This document shows positions 6,679 through 14,586 of a stretch of DNA of 20,056 nucleotides, piece by piece (the first letter of the stretch is position 1; every line of letters begins with the position of its first letter). The stretch covers positions 1-20,056 of the forward strand of contig JBEVEP010000083.1 in assembly GCA_040512755.1 (NCBI GenBank), written 5' to 3'. Both the position numbers and the translations under genes were made by a program. Source of the DNA: JBEVEP01 sp040512755. GTDB lineage: Bacteria; Pseudomonadota; Alphaproteobacteria; Rhizobiales; Rhizobiaceae. The notes beneath the pieces were generated by a model. That model had not been told where the DNA came from. It did no database searches and worked only from the letters and a program-made list of their open reading frames with translations.

Positions 6679-6737
6679 CTCCGCCCTCTCCTTCCATCGA
6701 CTTGGCCGAAACTCACGAGTTCGTGGTCGTGCCGGCC

Positions 6738-7718
6738 TCATGCATTTCCGATGAGCACGCCTGCGCCGAAGACGAGCGCGCCACCCAGCACGACCTGCAG
6801 CGCTGCCCGCCAGAACGGCGTTTCCATATAGCGATTCTGCACATAGGCGATCGCCCATAGTTCCACGAAGACGATGGCTGCCGCGATTGCAGTCGCTGTC
6901 CAGAAATGGGGGATGAGATAGGGCAGAGCGTGCCCGAGGCCACCCAGCGCTGTCATAATGCCGGTGGTCAGCCCCCGCTTGATGGGGGAGCCCCGGCCAG
7001 ACAGCCTGCCGTCATCCGACGCGACTTCCGTGAAGCCCATCGAGATGCCTGCGCCGATCGAAGCGGCAAGGCCGACCAGAAAGGTCTGCCACGTGTCATG
7101 CGTGGCGAAGGCGGCAGCGAAGATTGGCGCCAGGGTCGAGACCGAGCCATCCATCAACCCCGCCAGACCCGGCTGCACGTAGGTGAGGATGAATTGCCTT
7201 TCTTCGCTCTGCCGCTCCTCGTTGCGGACCTTCTCGGGAACGTGCTTCTCTTCGAGCCGATGCGCGAGCGTTTCGTGCGACTGCTCTGCGGCGGCAAGAT
7301 CTCCCAGCAATTTACGTGTTGCCGCGTCAGCTGTGCGCTGTGCAGCGTGGGCGTAAAAGCGTTGCGCCTGCCGCTCCATCTCTTCGGCCTGTCGCCTCAC
7401 ATGGTCGATGCCGAGCGGCCGCACCAGCCAGTCCGGCTTGCGCGCAAAGTAGCCACGCACGTGGTCGCGGCGGATCAGAGGAATGTGCTCGCCGAAGCGT
7501 GATTGATGCAGTTCGATCAACGCCGCACGGTGAGCGTCCTCTTCGTCGGCCATTTCGTCGAAGACGTTTGCCGAATGCGGAAACTCGTCGCGCAAACCGT
7601 CGGCGTAGGAACGGTAGATGCGGCTGTCGTCCTCTTCCGAGGAAATCGCCAGCGCGAGAACTTCCTGCTCCGAAAGCGAGTCAAACGAGCGGCGACCACC
7701 GAGCAATCGTGAAAACAT
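6738..7718 (-). CDS. mbfA: Membrane-bound ferritin-like iron exporter (MbfA type: rubrerythrin-like plus VIT1/CCC1 domain)
   Basis: This is a 326-residue two-domain protein. Residues 10-165 are a ferritin/rubrerythrin-like helical bundle with metal-type motifs: SSEEDDSRIY (26-35), ADEEDAH (57-63), AEEMERQ (111-117) and AAEQSHE (143-149). Residues 178-326 are a VIT1/CCC1 transporter domain: GLAGLMDGSVSTLAPIF, then GLAASIGAGISMGFTEVASDDG, then three further hydrophobic segments. This fusion is the architecture of MbfA, the inner-membrane iron exporter of Bradyrhizobium and Agrobacterium that lowers free iron and gives peroxide resistance; the ferritin-like domain is cytoplasmic. I start at ATG 7718; a GTG at 7730 adds four residues, and neither has a clear ribosome site. 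The inverted repeat just upstream resembles an iron control element, implying repression by Irr under low iron. Confidence 0.9.
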   Translation of the reverse strand: MFSRLLGGRRSFDSLSEQEVLALAISSEEDDSRIYRSYADGLRDEFPHSANVFDEMADEEDAHRAALIELHQSRFGEHIPLIRRDHVRGYFARKPDWLVRPLGIDHVRRQAEEMERQAQRFYAHAAQRTADAATRKLLGDLAAAEQSHETLAHRLEEKHVPEKVRNEERQSEERQFILTYVQPGLAGLMDGSVSTLAPIFAAAFATHDTWQTFLVGLAASIGAGISMGFTEVASDDGRLSGRGSPIKRGLTTGIMTALGGLGHALPYLIPHFWTATAIAAAIVFVELWAIAYVQNRYMETPFWRAALQVVLGGALVFGAGVLIGNA

Positions 7719-7733
7719 GCAGGAACCCACAGA

Positions 7734-7748
7734 TTAGAATAGTTCTAA
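7734..7748 (-). promoter_or_regulatory. Iron control element-like operator (Irr site) of mbfA
   Basis: TTAGAA (7734-7739), TAG, TTCTAA (7743-7748) is a perfect 15-base inverted repeat, extended on the minus strand to TTTAGAACTATTCTAA. It resembles the ICE motif bound by the rhizobial iron regulator Irr. It lies 16 bases upstream of the chosen mbfA start, so bound Irr would block transcription in low iron, as known for mbfA in Agrobacterium. Confidence 0.75.
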
Positions 7749-7883
7749 ACTAAATATCTGCCGGGAAAGGGTCAATGCTGCGAATGCATCTGATCATATC
7801 TTTTCATTGGGCCGCGGCGTCACGAAGCTTGCACCACAGTGGCCGCAGGGCCTACCAGTAGGTTCATTGCGAAAGGAACGACG

Positions 7884-8876
7884 ATGGACCCTGCTGGCCA
7901 ACGCCTACCGGAAATCGGCGACGTGCGCGCTGCCGCGGCTCGCTTGAAAGGCCTGATCGTCAACACGAGACTGGTGGAATCGCCGGCGCTCAACGACAGG
8001 TTCGGCGCACGACTTTTGTTCAAACCAGAGACGCTTCAGAGAACTGGATCATTCAAGTTTCGCGGCGCCTACAACAAGATTTCGACCATTCCCGCTGAGG
8101 AACGTAGCCGTGGCGTCGTGGCGTTTTCCTCAGGCAATCACGCACAGGGCGTTGCTGCCGCCGCCGCGATGTTTGGCATAAAGGCCGTAATCGCGATGCC
8201 TCATGACGCGCCGAAGATCAAAATCGAGAATGTTCGCAGGATGGGCGCCGACATCATCGCCTATGACCGCTTCGTCGATGACCGGGCGGCCGTGGTGGCT
8301 CCCTATGTGAAGGCCCGGGGGATGGTGCTGGTGCCACCCTTCGATGACCCTGCAATCATTGCCGGGCAAGGCACGATCGGGCTCGAACTGGTGGCCGAGG
8401 CCAAAGAACTCGGCGTGAACCTCGACGCCGTCATCATCCCTTGCGGAGGCGGCGGCCTCTCCAGCGGCATTTCGCTCGCGGTCAAAGCTGGGTCACCGGA
8501 CACCGAAATCTGGATTGCCGAGCCTGAGCATTTTGACGACACAAAGCGCTCGCTTGCAGCCGGGGAGCGTGTTTCGAACGAGCCGGGCCACAATTCAATC
8601 TGCGACGCCCTTCTCAGCCCGGAGCCAGGAGCGGTGACGTTTGCGATCAATCGCAAGACGCTCGCCGGCGGGATCACGGTCAGTGACAACGAAACAGCTG
8701 CGGCGATGCGGGATGCAGCTAGCTATCTGAAGCTCATCGTCGAGCCCGGCGGCGCCGTAGCCTTTGCCGCCGTCGCTTCCGGCAAGATCGATCTTGCCGG
8801 AAAATGCGTCGTGGTAGTTCTCTCCGGCGGGAATACAGATCTCGGTGCGTATGCCGATATCATCGCCTCGCATTGA
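7884..8876 (+). CDS. Threonine/serine dehydratase (PLP fold-type II)
   Basis: This is a 330-residue PLP enzyme that deaminates L-threonine to 2-oxobutanoate, and often L-serine to pyruvate. The PLP lysine is K58 in GSFKFRGAYN, SSGNHAQG (82-89) is the asparagine loop and CGGGGLSSG (187-195) is the phosphate-binding loop. VPPFDDPAIIAGQGTIGLE (about 150-168) is typical of this branch. There is no C-terminal ACT domain, so it resembles the short catabolic TdcB/serine racemase-like type rather than isoleucine-regulated IlvA (about 500 residues). Activity on hydroxy-threo-aspartate or racemase activity cannot be excluded from sequence. The start at 7884 has GAAAGGA upstream and the protein begins normally from there; earlier in-frame codons lack this. 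It is divergent from mbfA with about 165 bases between the starts. Confidence 0.88.
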   Translation: MDPAGQRLPEIGDVRAAAARLKGLIVNTRLVESPALNDRFGARLLFKPETLQRTGSFKFRGAYNKISTIPAEERSRGVVAFSSGNHAQGVAAAAAMFGIKAVIAMPHDAPKIKIENVRRMGADIIAYDRFVDDRAAVVAPYVKARGMVLVPPFDDPAIIAGQGTIGLELVAEAKELGVNLDAVIIPCGGGGLSSGISLAVKAGSPDTEIWIAEPEHFDDTKRSLAAGERVSNEPGHNSICDALLSPEPGAVTFAINRKTLAGGITVSDNETAAAMRDAASYLKLIVEPGGAVAFAAVASGKIDLAGKCVVVVLSGGNTDLGAYADIIASH

Positions 8877-8911
8877 CGAAAGACAGAGTACTACCGGCAC
8901 CACCTTTGACA

Positions 8912-9286
8912 CTAGTACTCGAGTACCGGGCAACCAGGGCGACGGCTAAAGGTGACGTAAGCGCGGTCGCCGTCGGGCGTTCTGCCGCGCACCTCGATAG
9001 TCCGCCGCCCTGCTGAAACGATGCGTGCGCGATTAATGCCCATGCGTTGGGCTTTGTTCAGCGCTCGTCCTTCGCTGCAGCCGCGCGCGACTGGCCTATC
9101 GACGAAATCCTGCCGTTCGTAGCAGTACTCAAGGTCCGGATCGCATCGATCGATAGTTCTGATACTGGGGCCGTTACGGCCGATGCTGAACTCGATATCC
9201 TGTGCCGAAGCGCCGCTCGCCAACAGCGGCAGACCTGTCATGCCAATGGCGATGGCAAGCGCGGAATTGATCAGAAAAGGTCTCAT
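8912..9286 (-). CDS. Small exported protein with four cysteines, unknown function
   Basis: This is a 124-residue protein. Residues 1-29 form a clear Sec signal peptide: MRPF, a hydrophobic core (LINSALAIAIGMTGLPLLASG) and an ASAQ cleavage site. The mature part begins DIEFSIGRNGPSIRTIDRCD and holds four Cys: two close together (RCDPDLEYCYE), one in ARGCSEG and one near the end (RPGCPVLEY), so two disulfides in the periplasm are plausible. It also has KAQRMGINRARIVSAGRRTIEVRGRTPDG, which reads like a strand-rich segment. Similar small exported proteins are common in Rhizobiales, but I know no function. The start at 9286 is fixed by CGGAGGAT with a 7-base spacer. It is divergent from ligD and shares its 226-base upstream region. 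The last codons contain a 12-base palindrome, GTACTCGAGTAC (8915-8926). Confidence 0.78.
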   Translation of the reverse strand: MRPFLINSALAIAIGMTGLPLLASGASAQDIEFSIGRNGPSIRTIDRCDPDLEYCYERQDFVDRPVARGCSEGRALNKAQRMGINRARIVSAGRRTIEVRGRTPDGDRAYVTFSRRPGCPVLEY

Positions 9287-9354
9287 ATCTCGATCCTCCG
9301 TTTGGACCCTAACGAATGGGGAGCGGTTCGGTTTCACAACGGTGACGTGCTTTG

Positions 9355-9399
9355 GTTGACCCGGCGGCCCGGTCCAACGCGTGCGATGCCGGGGTCAAC
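9355..9399. repeat. Inverted repeat in the ligD upstream region
   Basis: GTTGACCC (9355-9362) and GGGTCAAC (9392-9399) are perfect 8-base inverted arms. Allowing one bulge they extend inward to GTTGACCCGGC and GCCGGGGTCAAC. The repeat is centred near 9377, between the divergent exported-protein gene and ligD. It could be a paired operator or an RNA hairpin in the ligD leader. I see no obvious -35/-10 pair or EcfG-type box here. Confidence 0.4.
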
Positions 9400-9512
9400 T
9401 ACCTATCCTCGCGGGCTAGTTGGTAGCGTGCGAGAGTGGCCGAACGGGCCCAAGACGGCTCCCGCCAGTGGGTCTTGCGTGAACGGCAGCCGGCCCATAG
9501 CCTGCCGTCGCG

Positions 9513-11957
9513 ATGCCGAAACTCCGTGCCTATCGTGGGAAACGTGACTTCTCGAAAACTCCCGAACCCGTGGGGGGCGATGTCGGCGCCAACAGCAATC
9601 GTTTCGTGGTGCACAAACACTCCGCCACGTCCGATCACTACGACCTTCGGCTTCAGATGGGTGATGTGCTGAGGAGCTGGGCGGTTCCGAAGGGACCGTC
9701 GCTCAATCCTTCTGACAAGCGTCTGGCCGTCGAGACCGAGGATCACCCACTCGAATACATCGACTTCGAGGGGGTGATACCCAAGGGACAGTACGGTGGC
9801 GGAGCCATGATTGTCTGGGACACGGGCGTTTGGGCGCCGATGGAAGACGCGGAGAAGAGCCTCAAATCCGGATCGTTCAAGTTCCGCCTCGCGGGTGAAA
9901 AGCTCAACGGCGGATGGATGCTGGCAAGACTGAAACAAAAACCCGGCGAGGACCGGCAGAACTGGTTGCTTTTCAAGGAGAAGGATTTGGCATCGGATGA
10001 CTCGACCGATATTCTCGTCGCCCGTCCGGAGAGCGTGAAGACCGGGAGACGGATAGAGCAACTCATCGAAACCCCGAAACCGGCTTCGAAGCCCATCAAG
10101 CTGAGGCCGGGCGCACTGCCGGGTGCAGTGAAGAAGCCTGCGCCGGATCGAATCCTCCCGCAGCTCGCCACGACGGCGGATGCTCCTCCTCGCGGTGACG
10201 ATTGGCTCCATGAGATAAAGTTCGACGGCTATCGCACCATGGCGCATGTGTCGGGCGATGTCGTGCGCCTGATCACGCGGAGCGGACTGGACTGGACGCG
10301 GCGGTACGGCGATCTCGCGAACGCCTTCCGCGCTCTGCCCTGCCAGGACGCCATAATCGATGGCGAGATCGTGGCGTTGGACGAGAAAGGCATCAGCCGT
10401 TTCGCTGCGTTGCAGCAGGCGCTTTCCAGCGGAGCGCGCAACCAGTTGGTGTTCTACGCCTTTGACCTTCTTTATCTCGACGGCTGGGATCTGTCGGCTG
10501 CTCCGCTGGAGAAGCGCAAAAATCTGCTCTCCCAATTGTTGGCAGGACACTTGACCGGCCGCTCAGCCATCCAGTTCAGCGATCATGTCGCTGGAGACGG
10601 ACGCGCGCTTTACGAGCGGGCATCGGAACTGGGTTTGGAAGGCATCGTGTCGAAGCGCGCCTCGGCCCATTATCACCAGGGCCGCTCTCCGAGCTGGATC
10701 AAAGCCAAGGCGCCGAAAGTGGGTGACTTTGTCATTGCCGGCTACACGACCTCGGAGGCCGCGGGCGGTCTCGCAGCGCTCGCGCTCGGCGAGTGGGTCG
10801 ATGGAGAGTTGCAGTACCGTGGCAAATGCGGGAGCGGCTTCGACGCGGATACCCTGAAGCAGCTCCTCGCGCGCCTGGAGCCGCTTAGAGCGGCGGCGGT
10901 TGCGCTGGAAGGCGGGCCGAAGGACGTATTGTGGGTGCGTCCCGTTCTTGCAGCGCGCATCCACTACGCGAACCGCACTGCGGACAACTCGCTCCGCCAC
11001 GCCGTCTTCCGAGGGCTCCGTGAGGCCGAATTCTCGGGCACCAATCCCGTCGAGCGCAAGCGATTGATCTCCGATGCCGATCTCGCGACCATTTGGGTGA
11101 CCAACCCCACCCGGCGGCTGTTCGGCAGATCGGGACCGACCAAACTTGACATCGCCGTCTATTATGCGCTGGTCGGGGATTTCATGTTGCCGCACATTCT
11201 CGGGCGGCCTGTTTCGCTCGTCCGCTGCCCGACCGGTAAGCCGCAGGATTGCTTCTTCCAGCGGCACGCTTTCAAGGGCATGCCACCGTCAGTAGGGGTC
11301 GTCGAAACCACGAATTCAGACAACGAAACGAAGACCTACCTCGCTGTAGAAGACGCCAAGGGCTACCTCGCGCTTGCGCAGTTCGGGGTTGTCGAATTCC
11401 ATACTTGGGGAACTGTCCGCAGTAGCCTCGAGAAGCCGGATCGGGTCGTGTTCGACCTCGATCCCGGCGAGGGTATCGCCTGGCGCGAAATTGTAGAGGC
11501 AGCGGTCCATATCAGGGCCGAGTTGGAGGCCCTCGGCCTTGTGCCCTTCGTCAAAACGTCGGGCGGCAAGGGGATACATATCGCCGTGCCCGTCGTGCCA
11601 CGGCTCAACTGGAGGCAGACTCATCGAGCCACCAGCGCGATTGCTGCAAGCCTGGTTGCCACAGCGCCTGATACGTTCACTGCTGTCATAGGCAAGGAAA
11701 ACCGCAAGCGGCGCATACTCATCGACATTCATCGCAACGCCAGAAGCGCCACGGCGGCCGCGCCTTACTCGCTGCGTGCACGCACGAATCTGCCTGCTTC
11801 AGCACCTCTTGACTGGTCCGATATTGAGACAATCGACGCCCCGGAGGATTTGAATTATTCTTCGCTGCCGGGTCTGGTGGCTGCATCTGGCGATCCTTGG
11901 GCGCAGATTGACGAGTTCGCCCGGGAATTGCCGACGCTGCGGAAGACCGAAAAGTAG
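9513..11957 (+). CDS. ligD: Multifunctional ATP-dependent DNA ligase D
   Basis: This 814-residue enzyme processes and seals double-strand breaks with Ku in bacterial NHEJ. Order: phosphoesterase, ligase, polymerase, as in Pseudomonas LigD. The 3'-phosphoesterase (about 20-160) keeps His36, His42, Asp44 and Arg46 (HKHSATSDHYDLRLQ), plus His78 and Tyr82, offset by six from the catalytic set I recall for the Pseudomonas enzyme. The ligase (about 215-510) has nucleophile Lys236 in EIKFDGYR, motif III LVFYAFDLLYLDG, motif IV GLEGIVSKR (374-382) and motif V SWIKAK (394-399). The primase-polymerase (about 535-800) has catalytic Asp648 and Asp650 (VVFDLDPGEG), KTSGGKGIHI (681-690) and Asp738 (ILIDIHRN). 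All three modules look active. The start at 9513 begins a typical N-terminus (LRAYRGKRDFSKTPEP) but has no clear ribosome site. It heads a plus-strand operon, with ku 22 bases downstream. Confidence 0.96.
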   Translation: MPKLRAYRGKRDFSKTPEPVGGDVGANSNRFVVHKHSATSDHYDLRLQMGDVLRSWAVPKGPSLNPSDKRLAVETEDHPLEYIDFEGVIPKGQYGGGAMIVWDTGVWAPMEDAEKSLKSGSFKFRLAGEKLNGGWMLARLKQKPGEDRQNWLLFKEKDLASDDSTDILVARPESVKTGRRIEQLIETPKPASKPIKLRPGALPGAVKKPAPDRILPQLATTADAPPRGDDWLHEIKFDGYRTMAHVSGDVVRLITRSGLDWTRRYGDLANAFRALPCQDAIIDGEIVALDEKGISRFAALQQALSSGARNQLVFYAFDLLYLDGWDLSAAPLEKRKNLLSQLLAGHLTGRSAIQFSDHVAGDGRALYERASELGLEGIVSKRASAHYHQGRSPSWIKAKAPKVGDFVIAGYTTSEAAGGLAALALGEWVDGELQYRGKCGSGFDADTLKQLLARLEPLRAAAVALEGGPKDVLWVRPVLAARIHYANRTADNSLRHAVFRGLREAEFSGTNPVERKRLISDADLATIWVTNPTRRLFGRSGPTKLDIAVYYALVGDFMLPHILGRPVSLVRCPTGKPQDCFFQRHAFKGMPPSVGVVETTNSDNETKTYLAVEDAKGYLALAQFGVVEFHTWGTVRSSLEKPDRVVFDLDPGEGIAWREIVEAAVHIRAELEALGLVPFVKTSGGKGIHIAVPVVPRLNWRQTHRATSAIAASLVATAPDTFTAVIGKENRKRRILIDIHRNARSATAAAPYSLRARTNLPASAPLDWSDIETIDAPEDLNYSSLPGLVAASGDPWAQIDEFARELPTLRKTEK

Positions 11958-11979
11958 TATTGTCGCGTAGGAGACAAGC

Positions 11980-12858
11980 ATGGCGCCAAGAGCGAGCTGG
12001 AAGGGTTACCTCACGCTGAGTTTGGTGAGCTGTCCGGTTCGGCTGTATCCCGCCACCAGCTCAAGCGAACGCATCACGTTCAACCAACTGCACAAGAAGA
12101 CTCACAACCGGATCAATATGAAACCGGTCGATCCGGAACTGGGTCTGGTCGAGCGTTCCGATCTTGTGAAGGGCTACGAGTACGAGGATAAGCAGTACGT
12201 CATAATCGACGAATCTGATCTCGAAAGCGTGCGGATCGAGTCGAACCACACGATGAATATCGAGGCCTTCGTCGACGAGGACTCCGTCGACGTAATCTAC
12301 CAGGACAGCCCTTACTATCTCGCGCCGGACGGAGCCATGGCCGAGGAAACGTTCGCCGTTCTGCGCGAGGCGATGCGCAAGACCGGCAAGTTGGCGATTG
12401 CGCGCCTTGTGCTTTCGAGCCGCGAGAGAGTGGTTACGATCGGCCCCCGCGAAAGCGGCATGTTCGTCTGTACACTGCGCAATCCCAATGAGGTACGCGG
12501 GACAGCGGAATATTTCCATGCGATACCCGAGGGCAGCGCCGATCCCGAAATGCTGGAGCTGGCCGAAAAGCTGATCGAGCAGAAGTACACGACGTTCAAC
12601 GCGAAGAGCTATGAGGATCGCTACGAAATCGCGTTGATGAACATGATCAAGGAGAAGCTCAAGGGTCACAAGCCGATCATTGCGGCAGCGCCAGAACGTG
12701 GCAATGTGATCAACCTGATGGATGCATTGAAGGCCAGCCTCTCGCAAGCGAAACCTCCCGCAAAGAGCAAGAGCAAGGCCGAGCCGGCCGAGAAGCCGGC
12801 GGTCAAGCCCGCCGCCACTGCCGCGTCGGGCCGGCAAGCCGTGAAGAAGAAGGCCTGA
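11980..12858 (+). CDS. ku: Non-homologous end joining protein Ku
   Basis: This 292-residue bacterial Ku forms a homodimeric ring on broken DNA ends and recruits and stimulates LigD. The N-terminus has the hallmark SWKGYLTLSLVSCPVRLYPAT (opening residues), then HKKTHNRI and the RSDLVKGYEYEDKQYVIIDESDLES segment. The core continues through FVDEDSVDVIYQDSPYYLAP and GKLAIARLVLSSRERVVTI. EKLIEQKYTTFNAKSYEDRYE and the following helix close the core near residue 245. The tail (about 250-292) is Lys/Ala/Pro-rich (PAKSKSKAEPAEKPAVKPAA, ending VKKKA), the kind of basic extension that bacterial Ku proteins use for DNA and LigD contacts. The start at 11980 follows TAGGAG (11968-11973) with a 6-base spacer. 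Its TGA overlaps the next gene's ATG by one base, so the following protein is probably co-translated. Confidence 0.96.
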   Translation: MAPRASWKGYLTLSLVSCPVRLYPATSSSERITFNQLHKKTHNRINMKPVDPELGLVERSDLVKGYEYEDKQYVIIDESDLESVRIESNHTMNIEAFVDEDSVDVIYQDSPYYLAPDGAMAEETFAVLREAMRKTGKLAIARLVLSSRERVVTIGPRESGMFVCTLRNPNEVRGTAEYFHAIPEGSADPEMLELAEKLIEQKYTTFNAKSYEDRYEIALMNMIKEKLKGHKPIIAAAPERGNVINLMDALKASLSQAKPPAKSKSKAEPAEKPAVKPAATAASGRQAVKKKA

Positions 12859-13940
12859 TGGTCGCAGGCAAAACCTTCGGCATCGTGGGAGCGCTCGCCG
12901 CGTTCCCGCGACGCCTCGCTGCACGAGAGGTCGAGCGTCAGCGCGGGCATCTCCGGCGCGGGATCACGCGCCGGACAAATCACCTCGTCTTCGGTCGAAC
13001 GTTGCTGGGGACGGCAAGCGAGGCCGAGATCGAAGCGCGCTTTGATGCCGAGATAAAAGCCGGCCGGCGGCCATTGAGCGAGAACGGATTTCTGCGGCTG
13101 CTAGGCGTGATGACTGCCCCGGAGGGGTCGTCCTTGACTGTTCAGTCGCTGATAGACCAGTCCCAGCTGTCGCCACGCGCCTTCGCGCTGCTGTCTTTGT
13201 TCGACGCTTTCGAGCATGACGCCGAGCCTTTTTCGTTCCGCGACCTCATCCTGTCCCGGAAATATGCCGGCTTGATCGCAGGCGGCGCGACCTGGAGCTC
13301 GATCGCTCGATCGGTTCATCGTTCAGGCCCGGTAGCTTCGCTCACCGCGCTGTCGCTGCACGCCGGGGAAGGCAATGCGATTTATGCGAACCTCGGCGAG
13401 AGTTTCAGCGAACTCGATGGCCAGCTTCTGCTGCCGCTCGGACCAGCAGACGAAGCGGATGCAGAAGAACTTTTTGCGCTGGCAGAAGCTGCCGAGGCGC
13501 AAGAGCAGTTTGCCGAAGCGGCAACATATTATCGGCGTTGCCTTGCCGTCGATCCGGACGACGCTGTTGCTGCTTTCAACCGCGCCAACTGTCTGAGGGC
13601 AGCCGGATTGGCTGACGAGGCGGCCCATTCCTACACTCTGGCGCTCAAGCTCGACTCCAGCTTCGTCGAAGCATGGTTCAATTTCGCTGGCTTGCTGGCC
13701 GAGCGCGGACAGGTTCACTCCGCACGCCGTCATCTCCAGAAGGCGATCGCACTCGACTCTGACTATGCGGACGCCGTCTACAATCTCGCAACGCTCGAAT
13801 ATGAGACCGGCAATCTGCGCGAGGCACGGCGCTGGTGGTTGCGGTATCTGGAACTCGACGATCGGTCCAAATGGGCGCGGATAGCCGAGCGCGGCGTGCA
13901 ATTCATAGATATGCAGCTCCTGCAGAAAACCACCGGGTAA
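12858..13940 (+). CDS. NHEJ-linked BRCT-like / MerR-like HTH / TPR protein
   Basis: This 360-residue protein is translationally coupled to ku (TGATG overlap). By eye I see three parts. Residues 3-83 resemble a BRCT domain: GKTFGIVGAL as first strand, a helix with REVERQRG, RRTNHLVFGR as the classic third strand, and RRPLSENGFLRLLG as the closing helix. Residues 92-160 resemble a MerR-type winged helix: LTVQSLIDQSQLSPRAFALL, then PFSFRDLILSRKYAGLIAGG and WSSIARSVHR. Residues 200-335 hold about four TPR units; three are clear, starting near AVAAFNRANCLRAAG, FVEAWFNFAGLLAERG and YADAVYNLATLEYETG. BRCT and TPR are protein-interaction modules, so a scaffold or regulator for the Ku-LigD machinery is a reasonable inference, but no function is known to me. 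The TPR call is firm; the BRCT and HTH calls are pattern-based. Confidence 0.8.
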   Translation: MVAGKTFGIVGALAAFPRRLAAREVERQRGHLRRGITRRTNHLVFGRTLLGTASEAEIEARFDAEIKAGRRPLSENGFLRLLGVMTAPEGSSLTVQSLIDQSQLSPRAFALLSLFDAFEHDAEPFSFRDLILSRKYAGLIAGGATWSSIARSVHRSGPVASLTALSLHAGEGNAIYANLGESFSELDGQLLLPLGPADEADAEELFALAEAAEAQEQFAEAATYYRRCLAVDPDDAVAAFNRANCLRAAGLADEAAHSYTLALKLDSSFVEAWFNFAGLLAERGQVHSARRHLQKAIALDSDYADAVYNLATLEYETGNLREARRWWLRYLELDDRSKWARIAERGVQFIDMQLLQKTTG

Positions 13941-13941
13941 C

Positions 13942-14586
13942 ATGAGGTTCCTTCTGGATGGCCCGGAAGATGCCCGGGTTACAATTCTGTTCGCGCATGG
14001 CGCAGGAGCGCCGATGGACTCTGCGTCGATGACTGCGACCGCGAAGGCGCTTGCCGAAGCGGGGTTCCGCGTCGCGCGCTTCGAATTTAGCTACATGGCG
14101 AGCAGGCGCACCTCAGAGGGGCGTAAACCTCCGCCACGTGCAGAGACGCTCAATCCGGAATACCGGGCCGCCATTGTTGACCTTGGCGTGAAAGGCCCGC
14201 TCATCGTCGGCGGCAAATCAATGGGCGGACGCGTAGCGAGTATGATCGCCGACGAGCTTTTTGCCGAGCGACGCATCGCCGGGCTTCTCTGCCTCGGCTA
14301 CCCCTTTCATCCGCCGGGCCGGCCAAACCAGCTTCGCACGAAGCACCTCGCAGATCTCAGAACGCCGACGCTGATTTGCCAGGGCACCCGTGATGACTTC
14401 GGCACGCGCGAAGAGGTTGGCACGTACGCTCTTTCGGACAGTATCGAGATTCTCTGGCTAGAGGACGGCGATCATGACCTCAAGCCTCGCAAGAGCGTGT
14501 CCGGCCTCACGGCGGCCGATCATCTGCGGACGGTCGCAAACGCAGTTGCCGCGTGGTGCGGGCGAGTCCTGCGTCCGGCCGGATGA
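13942..14586 (+). CDS. Alpha/beta hydrolase, KANL3/Tex30-like
   Basis: This 214-residue cytoplasmic alpha/beta hydrolase has FAHGAGAPMDSASM (17-30) as the oxyanion-hole loop of the KANL3/Tex30-type family. The nucleophile elbow is GGKSMGG with Ser93. The acid is Asp151 or Asp152 (QGTRDDFG), and the base is His178 (DGDHDLKP). GYPFHPPGRP (119-128) follows the central strand as usual in this family. The triad looks complete, so it is likely an active esterase or hydrolase, but the substrate is unknown. The family is widespread in bacteria and not specifically tied to DNA repair. Only one base separates its start from the TPR gene's stop, and its own TGA overlaps the next ATG by four bases, so it belongs to the ligD-ku operon. 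No strong ribosome site is visible, consistent with coupling to the gene upstream. Confidence 0.86.
   Translation: MRFLLDGPEDARVTILFAHGAGAPMDSASMTATAKALAEAGFRVARFEFSYMASRRTSEGRKPPPRAETLNPEYRAAIVDLGVKGPLIVGGKSMGGRVASMIADELFAERRIAGLLCLGYPFHPPGRPNQLRTKHLADLRTPTLICQGTRDDFGTREEVGTYALSDSIEILWLEDGDHDLKPRKSVSGLTAADHLRTVANAVAAWCGRVLRPAG

Noticed and set aside
6714..6725. CACGA-GT-TCGTG palindrome between convergent genes
   Set aside because: A 2-base loop cannot form a real hairpin and there is no T-run, so I do not call a terminator.
8915..8926. Perfect 12-base palindrome GTACTCGAGTAC
   Set aside because: It lies in the last codons of the exported-protein gene and has no loop or T-run; too short to call a site.
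9428..9500. tRNA-like sequence (GAGTGGCCGAACGG resembles a Ser/Leu tRNA D-arm)
   Set aside because: No matching acceptor stem, anticodon arm or TTC-containing T-arm follows, so it cannot fold as a tRNA.
12061..12924. 287-residue minus-strand open frame across ku
   Set aside because: Antisense to Ku, whose motifs are unmistakable; the long frame reflects high GC content.
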